A stretch of 33,029 nucleotides of DNA from JAJPXC01 sp964510535 (lineage in GTDB: Bacteria; Bacteroidota; Bacteroidia; Bacteroidales; Muribaculaceae): positions 1 through 33,029 of the forward strand of contig CAZECG010000022.1 in the NCBI GenBank assembly GCA_964510535.1, written 5' to 3'. Position numbers and translations under genes: made by a program. The notes beneath the pieces were generated by a model that did not search any database, was not told the DNA's origin, and saw nothing but the letters and a program-made list of their open reading frames with translations. Shown in pieces: positions 1 through 7,745 of the stretch. The first letter of the stretch is position 1. The number at the start of each line of letters is the position of its first letter.

Positions 1-40
1 AGTCTACAGCGACGGCACGCGCCGCAAGATTGTGAAGTGA
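1..40 (+). CDS. 3' end of a truncated gene, possible type IX secretion-like C-terminal tail
   Basis: Only the last 12 codons are inside the window. In the frame beginning at base 2 they read VYSDGTRRKIVK followed by TGA at 38-40. A terminator hairpin follows at 69-100, which supports a real gene end. The ending resembles the last strand of type IX secretion (T9SS) type A sorting domains, which often finish with an aromatic residue, Ser-Asp/Asn-Gly and a basic end; the GHL10 protein in this window ends in a similar way. The same coding sequence recurs inverted at the other end of the window. The rest of the protein is outside the window, so its function cannot be named. Confidence 0.55.
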   Translation, partial: VYSDGTRRKIVK

Positions 41-68
41 CAAATTAAACCGTTATATACAATAGGCT

Positions 69-100
69 CGGCCTCGCCCCTAAAGAAAAGGGCGGGGCCG
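69..100 (+). terminator. Intrinsic terminator-like hairpin after the truncated gene
   Basis: An 11-bp G+C-rich stem (69-79 with 90-100, one G-T wobble) closes a 10-base A-rich loop. It lies 28 bases after the stop at 38-40. The T-run after the stem is weak, so the call rests on the strength and position of the stem. Confidence 0.65.
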
Positions 101-172
101 TTCTGATAGATTCATTTGTGAAGGGTGAGCAATTTTTGTTGGTTATGTAGGGCTTAAATTGCGAATAATCCG

Positions 173-180
173 TAAATTTG
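173..180 (+). promoter_or_regulatory. Putative -7 box for glnS
   Basis: TAAATTTG matches the Bacteroidota -7 consensus TAnnTTTG. It lies about 33 bases before the glnS ATG. No good TTG -33 element sits at the expected 19-21 base spacing, so this is a partial match. Confidence 0.45.
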
Positions 181-213
181 TAGTCTTAAAATAAGAAATA
201 ATATTATCGCACC

Positions 214-1920
214 ATGGCTGAAGAAGTTAAGGAAACAGAAGAAACCGAGAAAAAAGGCTTGAATTTTGTAGAACAAATAGTGTTTGATGACCTCAAGGCC
301 GGAAAAAATGGCGGACGGCTCAACACTCGTTTCCCGCCTGAGCCAAATGGCTATCTGCATATTGGTCATGCCAAAGCTATATGTATGGATTTCGGCGTGG
401 CAGAAAAATTCGGAGGTACTTGCAATCTGCGTTTCGATGACACCAATCCCGTCAAGGAAGATGTGGAATATGTTGATTCGATTCGCGAGGATATACATTG
501 GCTCGGATTTGACTGGGGTGACCGAGAATATTACGCCTCAGACTATTTTCCGAAACTATATGATTTGGCCGTTCGTCTAATCAAAGAGGGTAAAGCGTAT
601 GTCGATGATCAGACTTCTGAGGAAATAGCCGCACAGAAAGGAACACCGACCCAACCAGGTGTCAACAGTCCATACCGCAATCGCACTCCCGAGGAAAATT
701 TGGATTTGTTTCAGCGCATGAACGCGGGAGAGTTTGAGGAGGGTTCGTGTGTGCTTCGAGCAAAAATCGACATGGCTTCTCCAAATATGCATTTCCGCGA
801 CCCGATTATGTATCGCATCATCAAACATCCCCATCACCGCACAGGCACGAAATGGAAGGTGTATCCGATGTATGATTTCGCTCACGGACAAAGCGACTAT
901 TTCGAGGGCGTGACACACTCGATTTGCACACTCGAATTTGAAGTGCACCGTCCGCTCTATGAATATTTTGTGAAGGGACTCGCCGACGAGAGCTATTGCC
1001 CGCGTCAGATAGAGTTTAACCGATTGAACTTGACTTACACCGTGATGAGCAAGCGCAAACTGTTGCAGCTTGTGAAGGAGGGTCTCGTAGCAGGTTGGGA
1101 CGATCCCCGCATGCCGACTATCTCGGGTATGCGTCGCCGAGGTTACACTCCGGCGTCGATACGCAATTTCATCGATAAGATAGGGTATACCAAATTTGAA
1201 GCGCTCAACAGTGTATCGCTTCTCGAACACGCCGTGCGCGAGGACCTGAACAAGATTGCCACCCGCGCGATGGCGGTGATCAATCCGTTGAAACTTGTCA
1301 TCACTAATTATCCCGAGAATGAGGTTGAGTGGGTGGAGATGGAAAACAACCCTGAAAATCCCGAGGCCGGAGTACACACTATGCCGTTCTCGCGTGAAAT
1401 CTACATAGAGCGCGATGATTTCATGGAGAATCCTCCCAAAAAGTATTTCCGACTGTGTCCCGAAGGGGAGGTGAGGCTCAAGGGTGCATATATCATAAAA
1501 TGCACAGGCGTTAAAAAAGATGCCGATGGCAACATCGAGGAGGTATATTGCACTTACGATCCTGAGACACGGAGCGGTCTTCCCGGTGCAGCGCGAAAAG
1601 TTAAGGGTACGTTGCATTGGGTGTCGGCAAGTCATGCGGTAGATGCGACAGTGCGCCTCTATGACCGCTTGTTTAACGTGGAGAATCCGGCAGCAGAACC
1701 CGACCGCGATTTCCGCGAGATGCTCAATCCCGACTCACTTAAGATTGTCGAAGGGGTGAAAGTCGAGCCTTTTTTGGCTGAGAATGCGCGACGCGGTGAA
1801 AAATTCCAGTTCCAGCGTGTCGGTTACTTCACTCCCGACTATGATTCGACTTCCGAAAAGTTGATATTCAATCGCACAATCGCACTTAAAGATAGTTGGG
1901 AAAAAGCTCAGAAAAAATAA
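214..1920 (+). CDS. glnS: Glutamine--tRNA ligase
   Basis: Class I aminoacyl-tRNA synthetase that charges tRNA-Gln with glutamine in the cytoplasm. The 568-residue length is normal for bacterial GlnRS. The HIGH signature is at about residues 49-52 within a PPEPNGYLHIGH block, and the KMSKS-type loop appears as MSKR near residue 278. The catalytic core is followed by the two-part anticodon-binding beta-barrel region to the C-terminus. The GlnRS-specific features separate it from GluRS. The ATG at 214 gives a short Lys/Glu-rich N-terminus before the conserved core and lies just after a TAAATTTG -7 box. A TPR-like gene starts 18 bases after the stop and is probably co-transcribed. Confidence 0.97.
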   Translation: MAEEVKETEETEKKGLNFVEQIVFDDLKAGKNGGRLNTRFPPEPNGYLHIGHAKAICMDFGVAEKFGGTCNLRFDDTNPVKEDVEYVDSIREDIHWLGFDWGDREYYASDYFPKLYDLAVRLIKEGKAYVDDQTSEEIAAQKGTPTQPGVNSPYRNRTPEENLDLFQRMNAGEFEEGSCVLRAKIDMASPNMHFRDPIMYRIIKHPHHRTGTKWKVYPMYDFAHGQSDYFEGVTHSICTLEFEVHRPLYEYFVKGLADESYCPRQIEFNRLNLTYTVMSKRKLLQLVKEGLVAGWDDPRMPTISGMRRRGYTPASIRNFIDKIGYTKFEALNSVSLLEHAVREDLNKIATRAMAVINPLKLVITNYPENEVEWVEMENNPENPEAGVHTMPFSREIYIERDDFMENPPKKYFRLCPEGEVRLKGAYIIKCTGVKKDADGNIEEVYCTYDPETRSGLPGAARKVKGTLHWVSASHAVDATVRLYDRLFNVENPAAEPDRDFREMLNPDSLKIVEGVKVEPFLAENARRGEKFQFQRVGYFTPDYDSTSEKLIFNRTIALKDSWEKAQKK

Positions 1921-1938
1921 AATTCAGCAAGTCTAAAA

Positions 1939-3384
1939 ATGACCGACGCTAACGATGAAGGTAGAGCTAAACTCTACAACGAGTTTCGTCGGGTGATAAC
2001 ATCGCCCGACGCTCGTTCCGCTTATTTTGACGAGGGTGATTTGATTGAGATTTTTGACTATGCGGGTGATCAGGGCGACGACGCCACTCGCACAGAAGTG
2101 ATTGCTCTCGCTTCGCGGCTCTATCCAGATAGTGACGATTTGAAAATCAGAAAAGCGTTTTATTATTATCTCATAGATAACCCGGAAATGAGTCGTGTCA
2201 TCGTCAATGGCGAACATGGCGACGGAGTGTTGTGGGAGATATTAAAACTGCGCCTTGACCCCCCTTGCGAGAGTGACGCGGTCAGGGTCCTTGACGAACT
2301 GTTTGCGAAATACGACACCCTCGGCGACGAGGAGGTGATACAGTTCGTTAATCTTGCCAACTCAGTCAAGCACTTGGATTGGGCGGTAGCCAATATTGAC
2401 GGATTCAGAAAAAAGACTTCATACATCCCGACTTGTTTGTATGAGATAGCGGTTCTGTCGGGCCTGAACCAAGACAACGAGACTGTGGTCAAAATGACCG
2501 AAGAGCTGACCCGCCTTGAGCCTTTCACTGAAGTGTATTGGCTCATGATGGCTCGCGCTTATGCTGATATGATGCAGGTTGAGGACGCTATTTCTGCTGT
2601 TGATTATGCTCTCGCTATCGACTCGGACAACCAAGAGGCTCTGTTGCTCCGCGCTCAACTGAAGGTTCTCAATGACCAAAACGATGATGAGACCATCGAC
2701 GAAGTAAAAAGGCTTGTAGAGGCAGATCCCGATAACGGCTCTTTGGTCAAGACTTTGGGTATAATGCTGACCGCCCGTGAACGGCGTAAAGAGGCTATGG
2801 CGGAGTATCTTGCATATCTTTCACATCATCCCGATGCTGTCGATGTGTTGGAGCTTGTTCTCGGCATACGACCTATGGAGCATACGATTATTCACTATTA
2901 CGATGCGGTGGAATCACACTCCGAGGACGATTGGGTTGACATGGCCGAGAGATTGAGTGGCGAGGGTTGCCATGAATCGGCTGCCGCATTGCTTGGCGTA
3001 TTTCATGATAAGGAGGGCCTGACTCATGGCTTTGAGCGATATGTTGTCGAATTGTATTGGTCGGGGCAGTATAAGAAAGTCGAGTCGATGCTTGATATGC
3101 CGCCGCATAAGATTTATTCGCCGCGATTTTCTCCTGTGGTATCGCTGTGTTATGTCTTGTCGATGATTAGGGTGGGGAGGTCAAGGAAAGTTGAAAAATT
3201 CATAGATGAATGGCTCGAAAGCTCTAAGAATACAGTGGTTCCCTCTCCAAAAGAGCGTTTAGTTGCCACGGGAGTAAGTCTATATCTTGAGGAGCTGTAT
3301 GGAATCGTTACCGGGCAAAGCGAGCGCACCATCGACAGCATCGACCCATTCAACCCCATGATTCCAGGCACACCTGCGTACTAA
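1939..3384 (+). CDS. TPR-like repeat protein of unknown function
   Basis: 481-residue, acidic, alpha-helical protein with no signal peptide or membrane segment, so it is likely cytoplasmic. Helix-pair units with TPR character recur through residues of about 80-350, for example stretches where paired helices carry Ala, Tyr and Leu at regular spacing followed by 'DPDN' or 'DSDN' turns. This suggests a superhelical protein-interaction scaffold. It begins 18 bases after glnS and probably shares its transcript. I recognise no catalytic motif. The first ATG gives a reasonable start; no closer alternative is favoured. Function unknown, and a link to translation is suggested only by its neighbour. 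Confidence 0.8.
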   Translation: MTDANDEGRAKLYNEFRRVITSPDARSAYFDEGDLIEIFDYAGDQGDDATRTEVIALASRLYPDSDDLKIRKAFYYYLIDNPEMSRVIVNGEHGDGVLWEILKLRLDPPCESDAVRVLDELFAKYDTLGDEEVIQFVNLANSVKHLDWAVANIDGFRKKTSYIPTCLYEIAVLSGLNQDNETVVKMTEELTRLEPFTEVYWLMMARAYADMMQVEDAISAVDYALAIDSDNQEALLLRAQLKVLNDQNDDETIDEVKRLVEADPDNGSLVKTLGIMLTARERRKEAMAEYLAYLSHHPDAVDVLELVLGIRPMEHTIIHYYDAVESHSEDDWVDMAERLSGEGCHESAAALLGVFHDKEGLTHGFERYVVELYWSGQYKKVESMLDMPPHKIYSPRFSPVVSLCYVLSMIRVGRSRKVEKFIDEWLESSKNTVVPSPKERLVATGVSLYLEELYGIVTGQSERTIDSIDPFNPMIPGTPAY

Positions 3385-3484
3385 TAATCTTTCTTCTGAT
3401 TATACCTTCGGCCAATGATGCAATAACGGTTTTTTCGTCGAGAGAAGTTCTGCGTACTCCTCCCACATACCGCTCACCAGGTAT

Positions 3485-3740
3485 TTGTCGTTACGATATT
3501 GTTAGTCTGCAACACTCTCTTCTATAATTGAGACAATTCTGATTGATAGTGTTATGTCGGTAGCTTTTTGTAAGGAGCGATTATGCAATTTTGAGTAAGT
3601 CTAAAGTGTCTGATTCCGACAATTCGCCTTCAAAATAACAGTCAGGGTTTGATAGCGCTGTCATTTGAAATACCACTAATCACAAGGTCATAATCTGTAT
3701 CATCTTTGCAGACACGACATATTTCAGAGTGGATAAACTG
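3485..3740 (-). pseudogene. Decayed DUF3990-family remnant
   Basis: The 360-base gap between the TPR gene and the MBL-fold gene has no open reading frame but keeps coding traces on the minus strand. From 3740 downward one frame reads ...DYDLVISGISNDSAIKP and stops. After a shift of frame it continues DCYFEGELSESDTLDLLKIA and stops again, followed by a weaker trace ending in NQNCLNYRRE. These blocks resemble the C-terminal half of Bacteroidota DUF3990 proteins (a 'YDLVxGxxANDxx' strand, then 'YFxGxLS...L'). The N-terminal half is absent because the MBL-fold gene ends at 3745. At least one frameshift and several stops make it non-functional. The part from 3385 to about 3484 holds nothing I can assign. 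The family assignment is from memory of the motif. Confidence 0.45.
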
Positions 3741-3744
3741 AGTT

Positions 3745-4383
3745 TTACAGATATGGGTTATATGTCGCCTCAGCACTGATGGTTGTGCCGGGACCATGGC
3801 CTGGATAGATTATGGTGTCGGGGGGCAGTGTCATTATTTTTGATTGGATGCCGTCGATTAATTCCGGTCCGTTGCCTCCCGCAAGGTCGGTGCGGCCTAT
3901 GCTGTTTTTGAAAATTACGTCTCCAGCGATAAGGAATCCCGATTTTGGCGCATAAAGCACAATGCTTCCTGGCGAATGACCGGGAACGTGGAGCACATCC
4001 AAAGCCTCGTCGCCAATCATTATTTTGTCGCCTTCGTAGAGATTCCGCTCTATTTTGACAGGGGTTACTTCTTGCCCGATTCCAAACGCCCGTGCTTGCG
4101 CCGGAATATTCTTGCCGAGGAAATCATCGCTTTGATGGGCTTCAATCTCTACTCCATACCGATTCTTGATATGTCTGTCGCCAAAAGTGTGGTCGAGATG
4201 TAAATGTGTGTTTATCAAATGTGTGATTTTTAAATCGTTGCGTTCTATGAACTCGTCGAGAAGGCGTTCCTCAGCTTCATCAATCATACCGGGGTCAATG
4301 ACCGCGGCTTCGTGTGACGCTTCATCCCAAAGGATATAGGTGTTGACACCAAACATGTTGAAAGTGAATTGTCGGATTTTCAT
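3745..4383 (-). CDS. Metallo-beta-lactamase-fold hydrolase, glyoxalase II-like
   Basis: 212-residue cytoplasmic metallo-beta-lactamase superfamily enzyme. The metal-binding motif HxHxDH is clear at residues 60-65 (TH-LHLDH). Further ligands are the His in a VPGHSPGS motif, the Asp in FLIAGDVIF and the His in YPGHGPGT. The pattern and length fit the YcbL/GloB-like group of hydroxyacylglutathione hydrolase-type thioesterases. Since Bacteroidota generally lack glutathione, the true substrate is uncertain. It follows rsmG by 14 bases on the same strand and is likely in one operon with it. The ATG at 4383 places the family's first beta-strand at the N-terminus. Confidence 0.9.
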   Translation of the reverse strand: MKIRQFTFNMFGVNTYILWDEASHEAAVIDPGMIDEAEERLLDEFIERNDLKITHLINTHLHLDHTFGDRHIKNRYGVEIEAHQSDDFLGKNIPAQARAFGIGQEVTPVKIERNLYEGDKIMIGDEALDVLHVPGHSPGSIVLYAPKSGFLIAGDVIFKNSIGRTDLAGGNGPELIDGIQSKIMTLPPDTIIYPGHGPGTTISAEATYNPYL

Positions 4384-4397
4384 AATCGGTTGCAGTT

Positions 4398-5051
4398 TTA
4401 GGATTGTTTTGATAAATGCATAGGTACATATAGTAGTTTCTTTGTTTCAAAATAGGGTTCAGTGAAAAAGTCGGTTATGTCGATGTCTATGACAGGTCGG
4501 CGCGCGTTTTCGATTTCTTCGTCAAGATTACCCCCTTTGAGGCATATAATGCCGTTGTCTATGCCGTTGAAACCTTTCTGCGAGATGTTTTTGGATACGA
4601 GCTTGATGAGTTCTGCAAGCTGCATTACAGCGCGAGATACTACAAAATCATATTTTTTTCGACATTCGCCGATGTCACCGTGCTGGAATGAGACATTTGT
4701 CAATCCAATATCTTCGGCGATGCTGCGTGCTACCATTATTTTTTTCCCGATGCGGTCAATTAGGTGAAATTGGCAGTCGGGATACATTATCGCTAACGGA
4801 ATCCCCGGGAAACCCCCTCCGGTGCCCATATCCAAGAATGTAGTGCCGGCGACAGGCGCGCCATATCGGTCAAGGAGTTTGGCGATAGCTAATGAGTGCA
4901 GTATATGGTTGGGGTAGAGGTTGGAAATGTCTCGGCGTGATATGACGTTGATTTTGTCGTTCCATTCCGGGTAAAGCGAACCGATTCGTTCAAACTGTGA
5001 AACTTGTCTGTCGGTTAATGTCGGAAAATATTTTAATACGGTTTGATTCAT
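4398..5051 (-). CDS. rsmG: 16S rRNA (guanine527-N7)-methyltransferase RsmG
   Basis: SAM-dependent methyltransferase that methylates G527 of 16S rRNA in the small subunit. The 217 residues match the family size. The SAM-binding motif I is at residues 72-82 (FLDMGTGGGFP), followed by GIPLAI as usual for RsmG/GidB. A VVSRAV motif near residue 136 and a C-terminal 'CLKGG' strand are also family features. It is the first gene of a pair with the MBL-fold hydrolase. A TAATTTTG -7 box lies about 70 bases upstream. Confidence 0.95.
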   Translation of the reverse strand: MNQTVLKYFPTLTDRQVSQFERIGSLYPEWNDKINVISRRDISNLYPNHILHSLAIAKLLDRYGAPVAGTTFLDMGTGGGFPGIPLAIMYPDCQFHLIDRIGKKIMVARSIAEDIGLTNVSFQHGDIGECRKKYDFVVSRAVMQLAELIKLVSKNISQKGFNGIDNGIICLKGGNLDEEIENARRPVIDIDITDFFTEPYFETKKLLYVPMHLSKQS

Positions 5052-5119
5052 CTGGGCGTTATCTTATCATGAATAATATCTGTTTATCACTTAGGTTGAA
5101 TGCACGACCTATAATATTG

Positions 5120-5127
5120 CAAAATTA
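5120..5127 (-). promoter_or_regulatory. Putative -7 box for rsmG
   Basis: On the minus strand this reads TAATTTTG, matching TAnnTTTG. It would start a transcript with a leader of about 60 bases before rsmG. The -33 position lacks a clear TTG. Confidence 0.35.
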
Positions 5128-5205
5128 TCATTAATTTTAAAATAAAACCTTAAAAAGGAGTGAAAAGCCGTCAAAAAATATGTTCTTTGTAGAACGAAAC
5201 GTATA

Positions 5206-6042
5206 ATGATTATGGTAAATATAGGAAAACACAACCGATTGCCGGTTGCTAAGATAGTAGACTTCGGGGTGTATCTCGATGCCGGAAACGGTGTGGAGAT
5301 ATTGCTACCCTCAAGATACATCCAAACTCCATTGAATGTAGGAGATGAGATTGATGTGTTTGTTTACACTGACTCAGAAGACCGTCTGATAGCTACGACC
5401 GAGAATCCGTTTGCTCAAGTCGGAGAGTTCGCATTTTTGGAGGTCGTAGATGTCAACTCGGTCGGAGCGTTTTTGGATTGGGGGTTGCCTAAAAACCTTT
5501 TGGTTCCTTTCCGGGAGCAGAAAGTCAAAATGCGCGAGGGTGGGGTATATCCGGTGTATCTCTATCTCGATGACTTGACAAAGCGCATAGTGGCAACTGC
5601 CAAGATGGATAAATATCTGGGTAATGTGATTCCGGAGTATGAGCGCGGCGATGAGGTGTCGGCACTGGTGTTGCAACAAACACCGATAGGCTATCGCGTG
5701 ATTGTCGATAATCTTCATAACGGTATGATTTATGAAAATGAATTATTCCGCAATCTTGAAATCGGCGACACCATAAAAGCGTTTGTCAAAAATGTGAGAG
5801 ATGACGGCAAAATCGATTTGACGCTTAGTGGAAACGTAGCCGAACGGGTTGGGGCTCTCGCCGAACGCATCTTGAACCACGTCAAAATCAACGGCGGAGC
5901 GGTGCCGATGTCAGATAAATCGTCGCCCGAAGAGATTCAAGCGAAATTTCAATGTAGTAAAAAAGACTTTAAAAAAGCGTTGGGTCACTTGTTTAAAGAA
6001 CGTAAGATTTTGATAGGCTCCGACGGCATAAAGCTCGTTTGA
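5206..6042 (+). CDS. CvfB/YitL-like S1-domain RNA-binding protein
   Basis: 278-residue cytoplasmic protein of the CvfB family (S. aureus CvfB, B. subtilis YitL). Three OB/S1-type segments are visible at about residues 5-60, 65-130 and 145-215, with S1 landmarks such as 'KIVDFGVYLDAG', 'VGAFLDWG' and 'DDGKIDLTL'. A C-terminal winged-helix segment (about 225-278, 'KFQCSKKDFKKALGHLFKERKI') completes the family architecture. Family members bind RNA and affect gene expression; the targets here are unknown. An alternative ATG at 5212 would shorten the protein by two residues. The gene diverges from rsmG and is followed 27 bases later by the small coiled-coil membrane protein. Confidence 0.9.
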   Translation: MIMVNIGKHNRLPVAKIVDFGVYLDAGNGVEILLPSRYIQTPLNVGDEIDVFVYTDSEDRLIATTENPFAQVGEFAFLEVVDVNSVGAFLDWGLPKNLLVPFREQKVKMREGGVYPVYLYLDDLTKRIVATAKMDKYLGNVIPEYERGDEVSALVLQQTPIGYRVIVDNLHNGMIYENELFRNLEIGDTIKAFVKNVRDDGKIDLTLSGNVAERVGALAERILNHVKINGGAVPMSDKSSPEEIQAKFQCSKKDFKKALGHLFKERKILIGSDGIKLV

Positions 6043-6069
6043 TTTAACAACTAAATAAACTTGAAAATT

Positions 6070-6501
6070 ATGAGTAATTACAACAACGGAGTTGATATAG
6101 CTCCCTCTACATTGGTTAAATGGGGCTTGTGGACGGTGGCCGGCATTGTGGTCTTGATAGTGGCTCTTGCGTTTATCAGACCGTGGTATAACGTATGGTC
6201 GCAAGAAATGGAGGGAAAAGCAGAATTTGCCAAAGCCGAGCAAAATCGAAAAATTAAAATCGAGGAAGCTCGCGCAAATCTTGAAGCTGAAAAACTCAAT
6301 GCCCAAGCCGAGGTTGAACGCGCTAAAGGTGCGGCCGAGGCGATACGCATCGAGAATGGTAGCATCACTCCGACTTATATTCAATATCTTTGGGTGCGCC
6401 AGCAATCTGACTTGAGCAATAAAACGGTCATCTATGTACCGACTGAAACCAATCTGCCGATACTCGAATCGACTCGGAATTTGCAATTAGACGACAAATA
6501 A
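6070..6501 (+). CDS. Small membrane-anchored coiled-coil protein resembling the tail of SPFH proteins
   Basis: 143 residues from the ATG at 6070; an in-frame TTG at 6061 is less likely. One hydrophobic segment lies at about residues 18-36. It is followed by a charged Ala/Glu/Lys-rich coiled coil at about 45-95 and a short conserved-looking tail ('ITPTYIQYLWVRQQ' near 100-112, then 'KTVIYVPTETNLPI'). The coiled coil and tail look like the region after the SPFH/Band 7 domain in stomatin- and prohibitin-type proteins, but the SPFH domain itself is absent. The likely topology is a short N-terminus, one membrane span and a coiled coil on one side. Its function is unknown. It may be co-transcribed with the CvfB-like gene 27 bases upstream. 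Confidence 0.75.
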   Translation: MSNYNNGVDIAPSTLVKWGLWTVAGIVVLIVALAFIRPWYNVWSQEMEGKAEFAKAEQNRKIKIEEARANLEAEKLNAQAEVERAKGAAEAIRIENGSITPTYIQYLWVRQQSDLSNKTVIYVPTETNLPILESTRNLQLDDK

Positions 6502-6539
6502 AGCAAAAAAAACGAGACTAATCGGCATCGTAGATTAAG

Positions 6540-6568
6540 AAGGGGGATGGTGGGCGGCCGTCTCCCTT
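6540..6568 (+). terminator. Weak terminator-like hairpin before lpxD
   Basis: An 8-bp stem (6540-6547 with 6561-6568, one wobble) encloses a 13-base G+C-rich loop downstream of the coiled-coil gene. There is no clear T-run, so it is only a candidate. Confidence 0.3.
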
Positions 6569-6707
6569 TGTCGTTGATAGTTGTCGACTTTGGCAAAAAG
6601 TAGCTAAAGTGATGCCAAGGAACCGTTTTTTGTGGCGCGATATAGCGGTAATCTGAGAAAAAAATGCCATCTTTGCAAGATAAATTAAGAAAAGAACCAT
6701 CACGAAA

Positions 6708-7733
6708 ATGCAATTTACAGCAAGTCAAATAGCAGCCTTGGTAAATGGCAAGGTAGAGGGCGATGGAAATGTTGCCGTCGGCACATTCGCTAAAATAGAG
6801 GAAGGGCATCCCGGTGCGATCTCTTTCCTGTCAAATCCGAAGTACACGAATTACATATATGATACAAAATCATCGATAGTTTTAGTAAAAGATGATTTCC
6901 AACCTGAAAAACCTGTCGCCGCGACTTTAATCAGAGTTGCAGACCCATATGCGACAGTGGCGATGCTCCTTGACATGGTATCGAAAATGACACAGCCTCA
7001 ATATGGGGGAATAGAACAGCCATCGTATATCTCAGATGGTGTCGATATACCATCTGATGCCTATATCGGAGCGTTTGCCTATATAGGGAAGGGCGTGAAA
7101 CTCGGGAAAGGTGTCAAAATATTCCCCCAGTGTTACATCGGTGACAATGTCACCATTGGTGAGGGTACGATAATATATCCCGGAGTCAAAATATACCATG
7201 GATGCAAAGTAGGACAACGGTGTGTGCTTCACGCCGGAGTTGTTGTCGGAGCCGACGGATTCGGTTTCGCACCTGTTGGTGACCATTACAATAAGATTCC
7301 GCAGATAGGAAATGTGGAGATTGATGATGATGTGGAGATTGGAGCCAATACCACTGTCGATCGCGCTACGATGGGCAGCACCCGCATAGGGAAAGGGGTG
7401 AAACTCGATAATCTGATACAAGTGGCCCACAATTGTGAGATAGGGCATGATACAGTGATTGCATCGCAAACCGGAGTCGCAGGCTCGACTAAAATAGGCA
7501 GCAACTGTATGGTGGGCGGTCAGGTAGGTTTCTCCGGGCACATTCATGTGGGCGACCGTGTCATGATAGGTGCTCAGAGCGGTATACCGTCAGATGTGGC
7601 AAACGACAGTCAGATTATGGGCTATCCCTCTATGCCGCTGAAAGATTTCTATCGTCAGGCTGTGTATCTTAAGAATCTTGCGAAGCTCTATGGCCGTGTC
7701 AATGAACTCGAAAAAATAATAACAAAAAAATAA
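6708..7733 (+). CDS. lpxD: UDP-3-O-acylglucosamine N-acyltransferase
   Basis: Third enzyme of lipid A synthesis: it adds a 3-hydroxyacyl chain from acyl-ACP to the 2-amino group of UDP-3-O-acyl-glucosamine at the inner face of the cytoplasmic membrane. The 341 residues have the expected layout: an N-terminal uridine-binding domain (about 1-100, with 'GAISFLSNPKYTNYIYDT'), then a left-handed beta-helix of hexapeptide repeats (about 105-310) and a C-terminal helix. The catalytic His is in the QVAHNCEIG motif (His at about residue 241). It is first in the cluster lpxD, lpxC-fabZ, lpxA, with only 12 bases to the next gene. Confidence 0.96.
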   Translation: MQFTASQIAALVNGKVEGDGNVAVGTFAKIEEGHPGAISFLSNPKYTNYIYDTKSSIVLVKDDFQPEKPVAATLIRVADPYATVAMLLDMVSKMTQPQYGGIEQPSYISDGVDIPSDAYIGAFAYIGKGVKLGKGVKIFPQCYIGDNVTIGEGTIIYPGVKIYHGCKVGQRCVLHAGVVVGADGFGFAPVGDHYNKIPQIGNVEIDDDVEIGANTTVDRATMGSTRIGKGVKLDNLIQVAHNCEIGHDTVIASQTGVAGSTKIGSNCMVGGQVGFSGHIHVGDRVMIGAQSGIPSDVANDSQIMGYPSMPLKDFYRQAVYLKNLAKLYGRVNELEKIITKK

Positions 7734-7745
7734 GATTCATATCTA

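Noticed and set aside
577..1635. A 352-codon minus-strand open frame opposite glnS
   Set aside because: It lies wholly within glnS, whose sequence is clearly conserved on the plus strand. The translation is rich in His, Cys and Arg with no family features, as expected for an antisense shadow frame.
6668..6675. Possible -7 box (CATCTTTG) upstream of lpxD
   Set aside because: It lacks the first T of TAnnTTTG and there is no TTG at the proper spacing, so I do not call a promoter.
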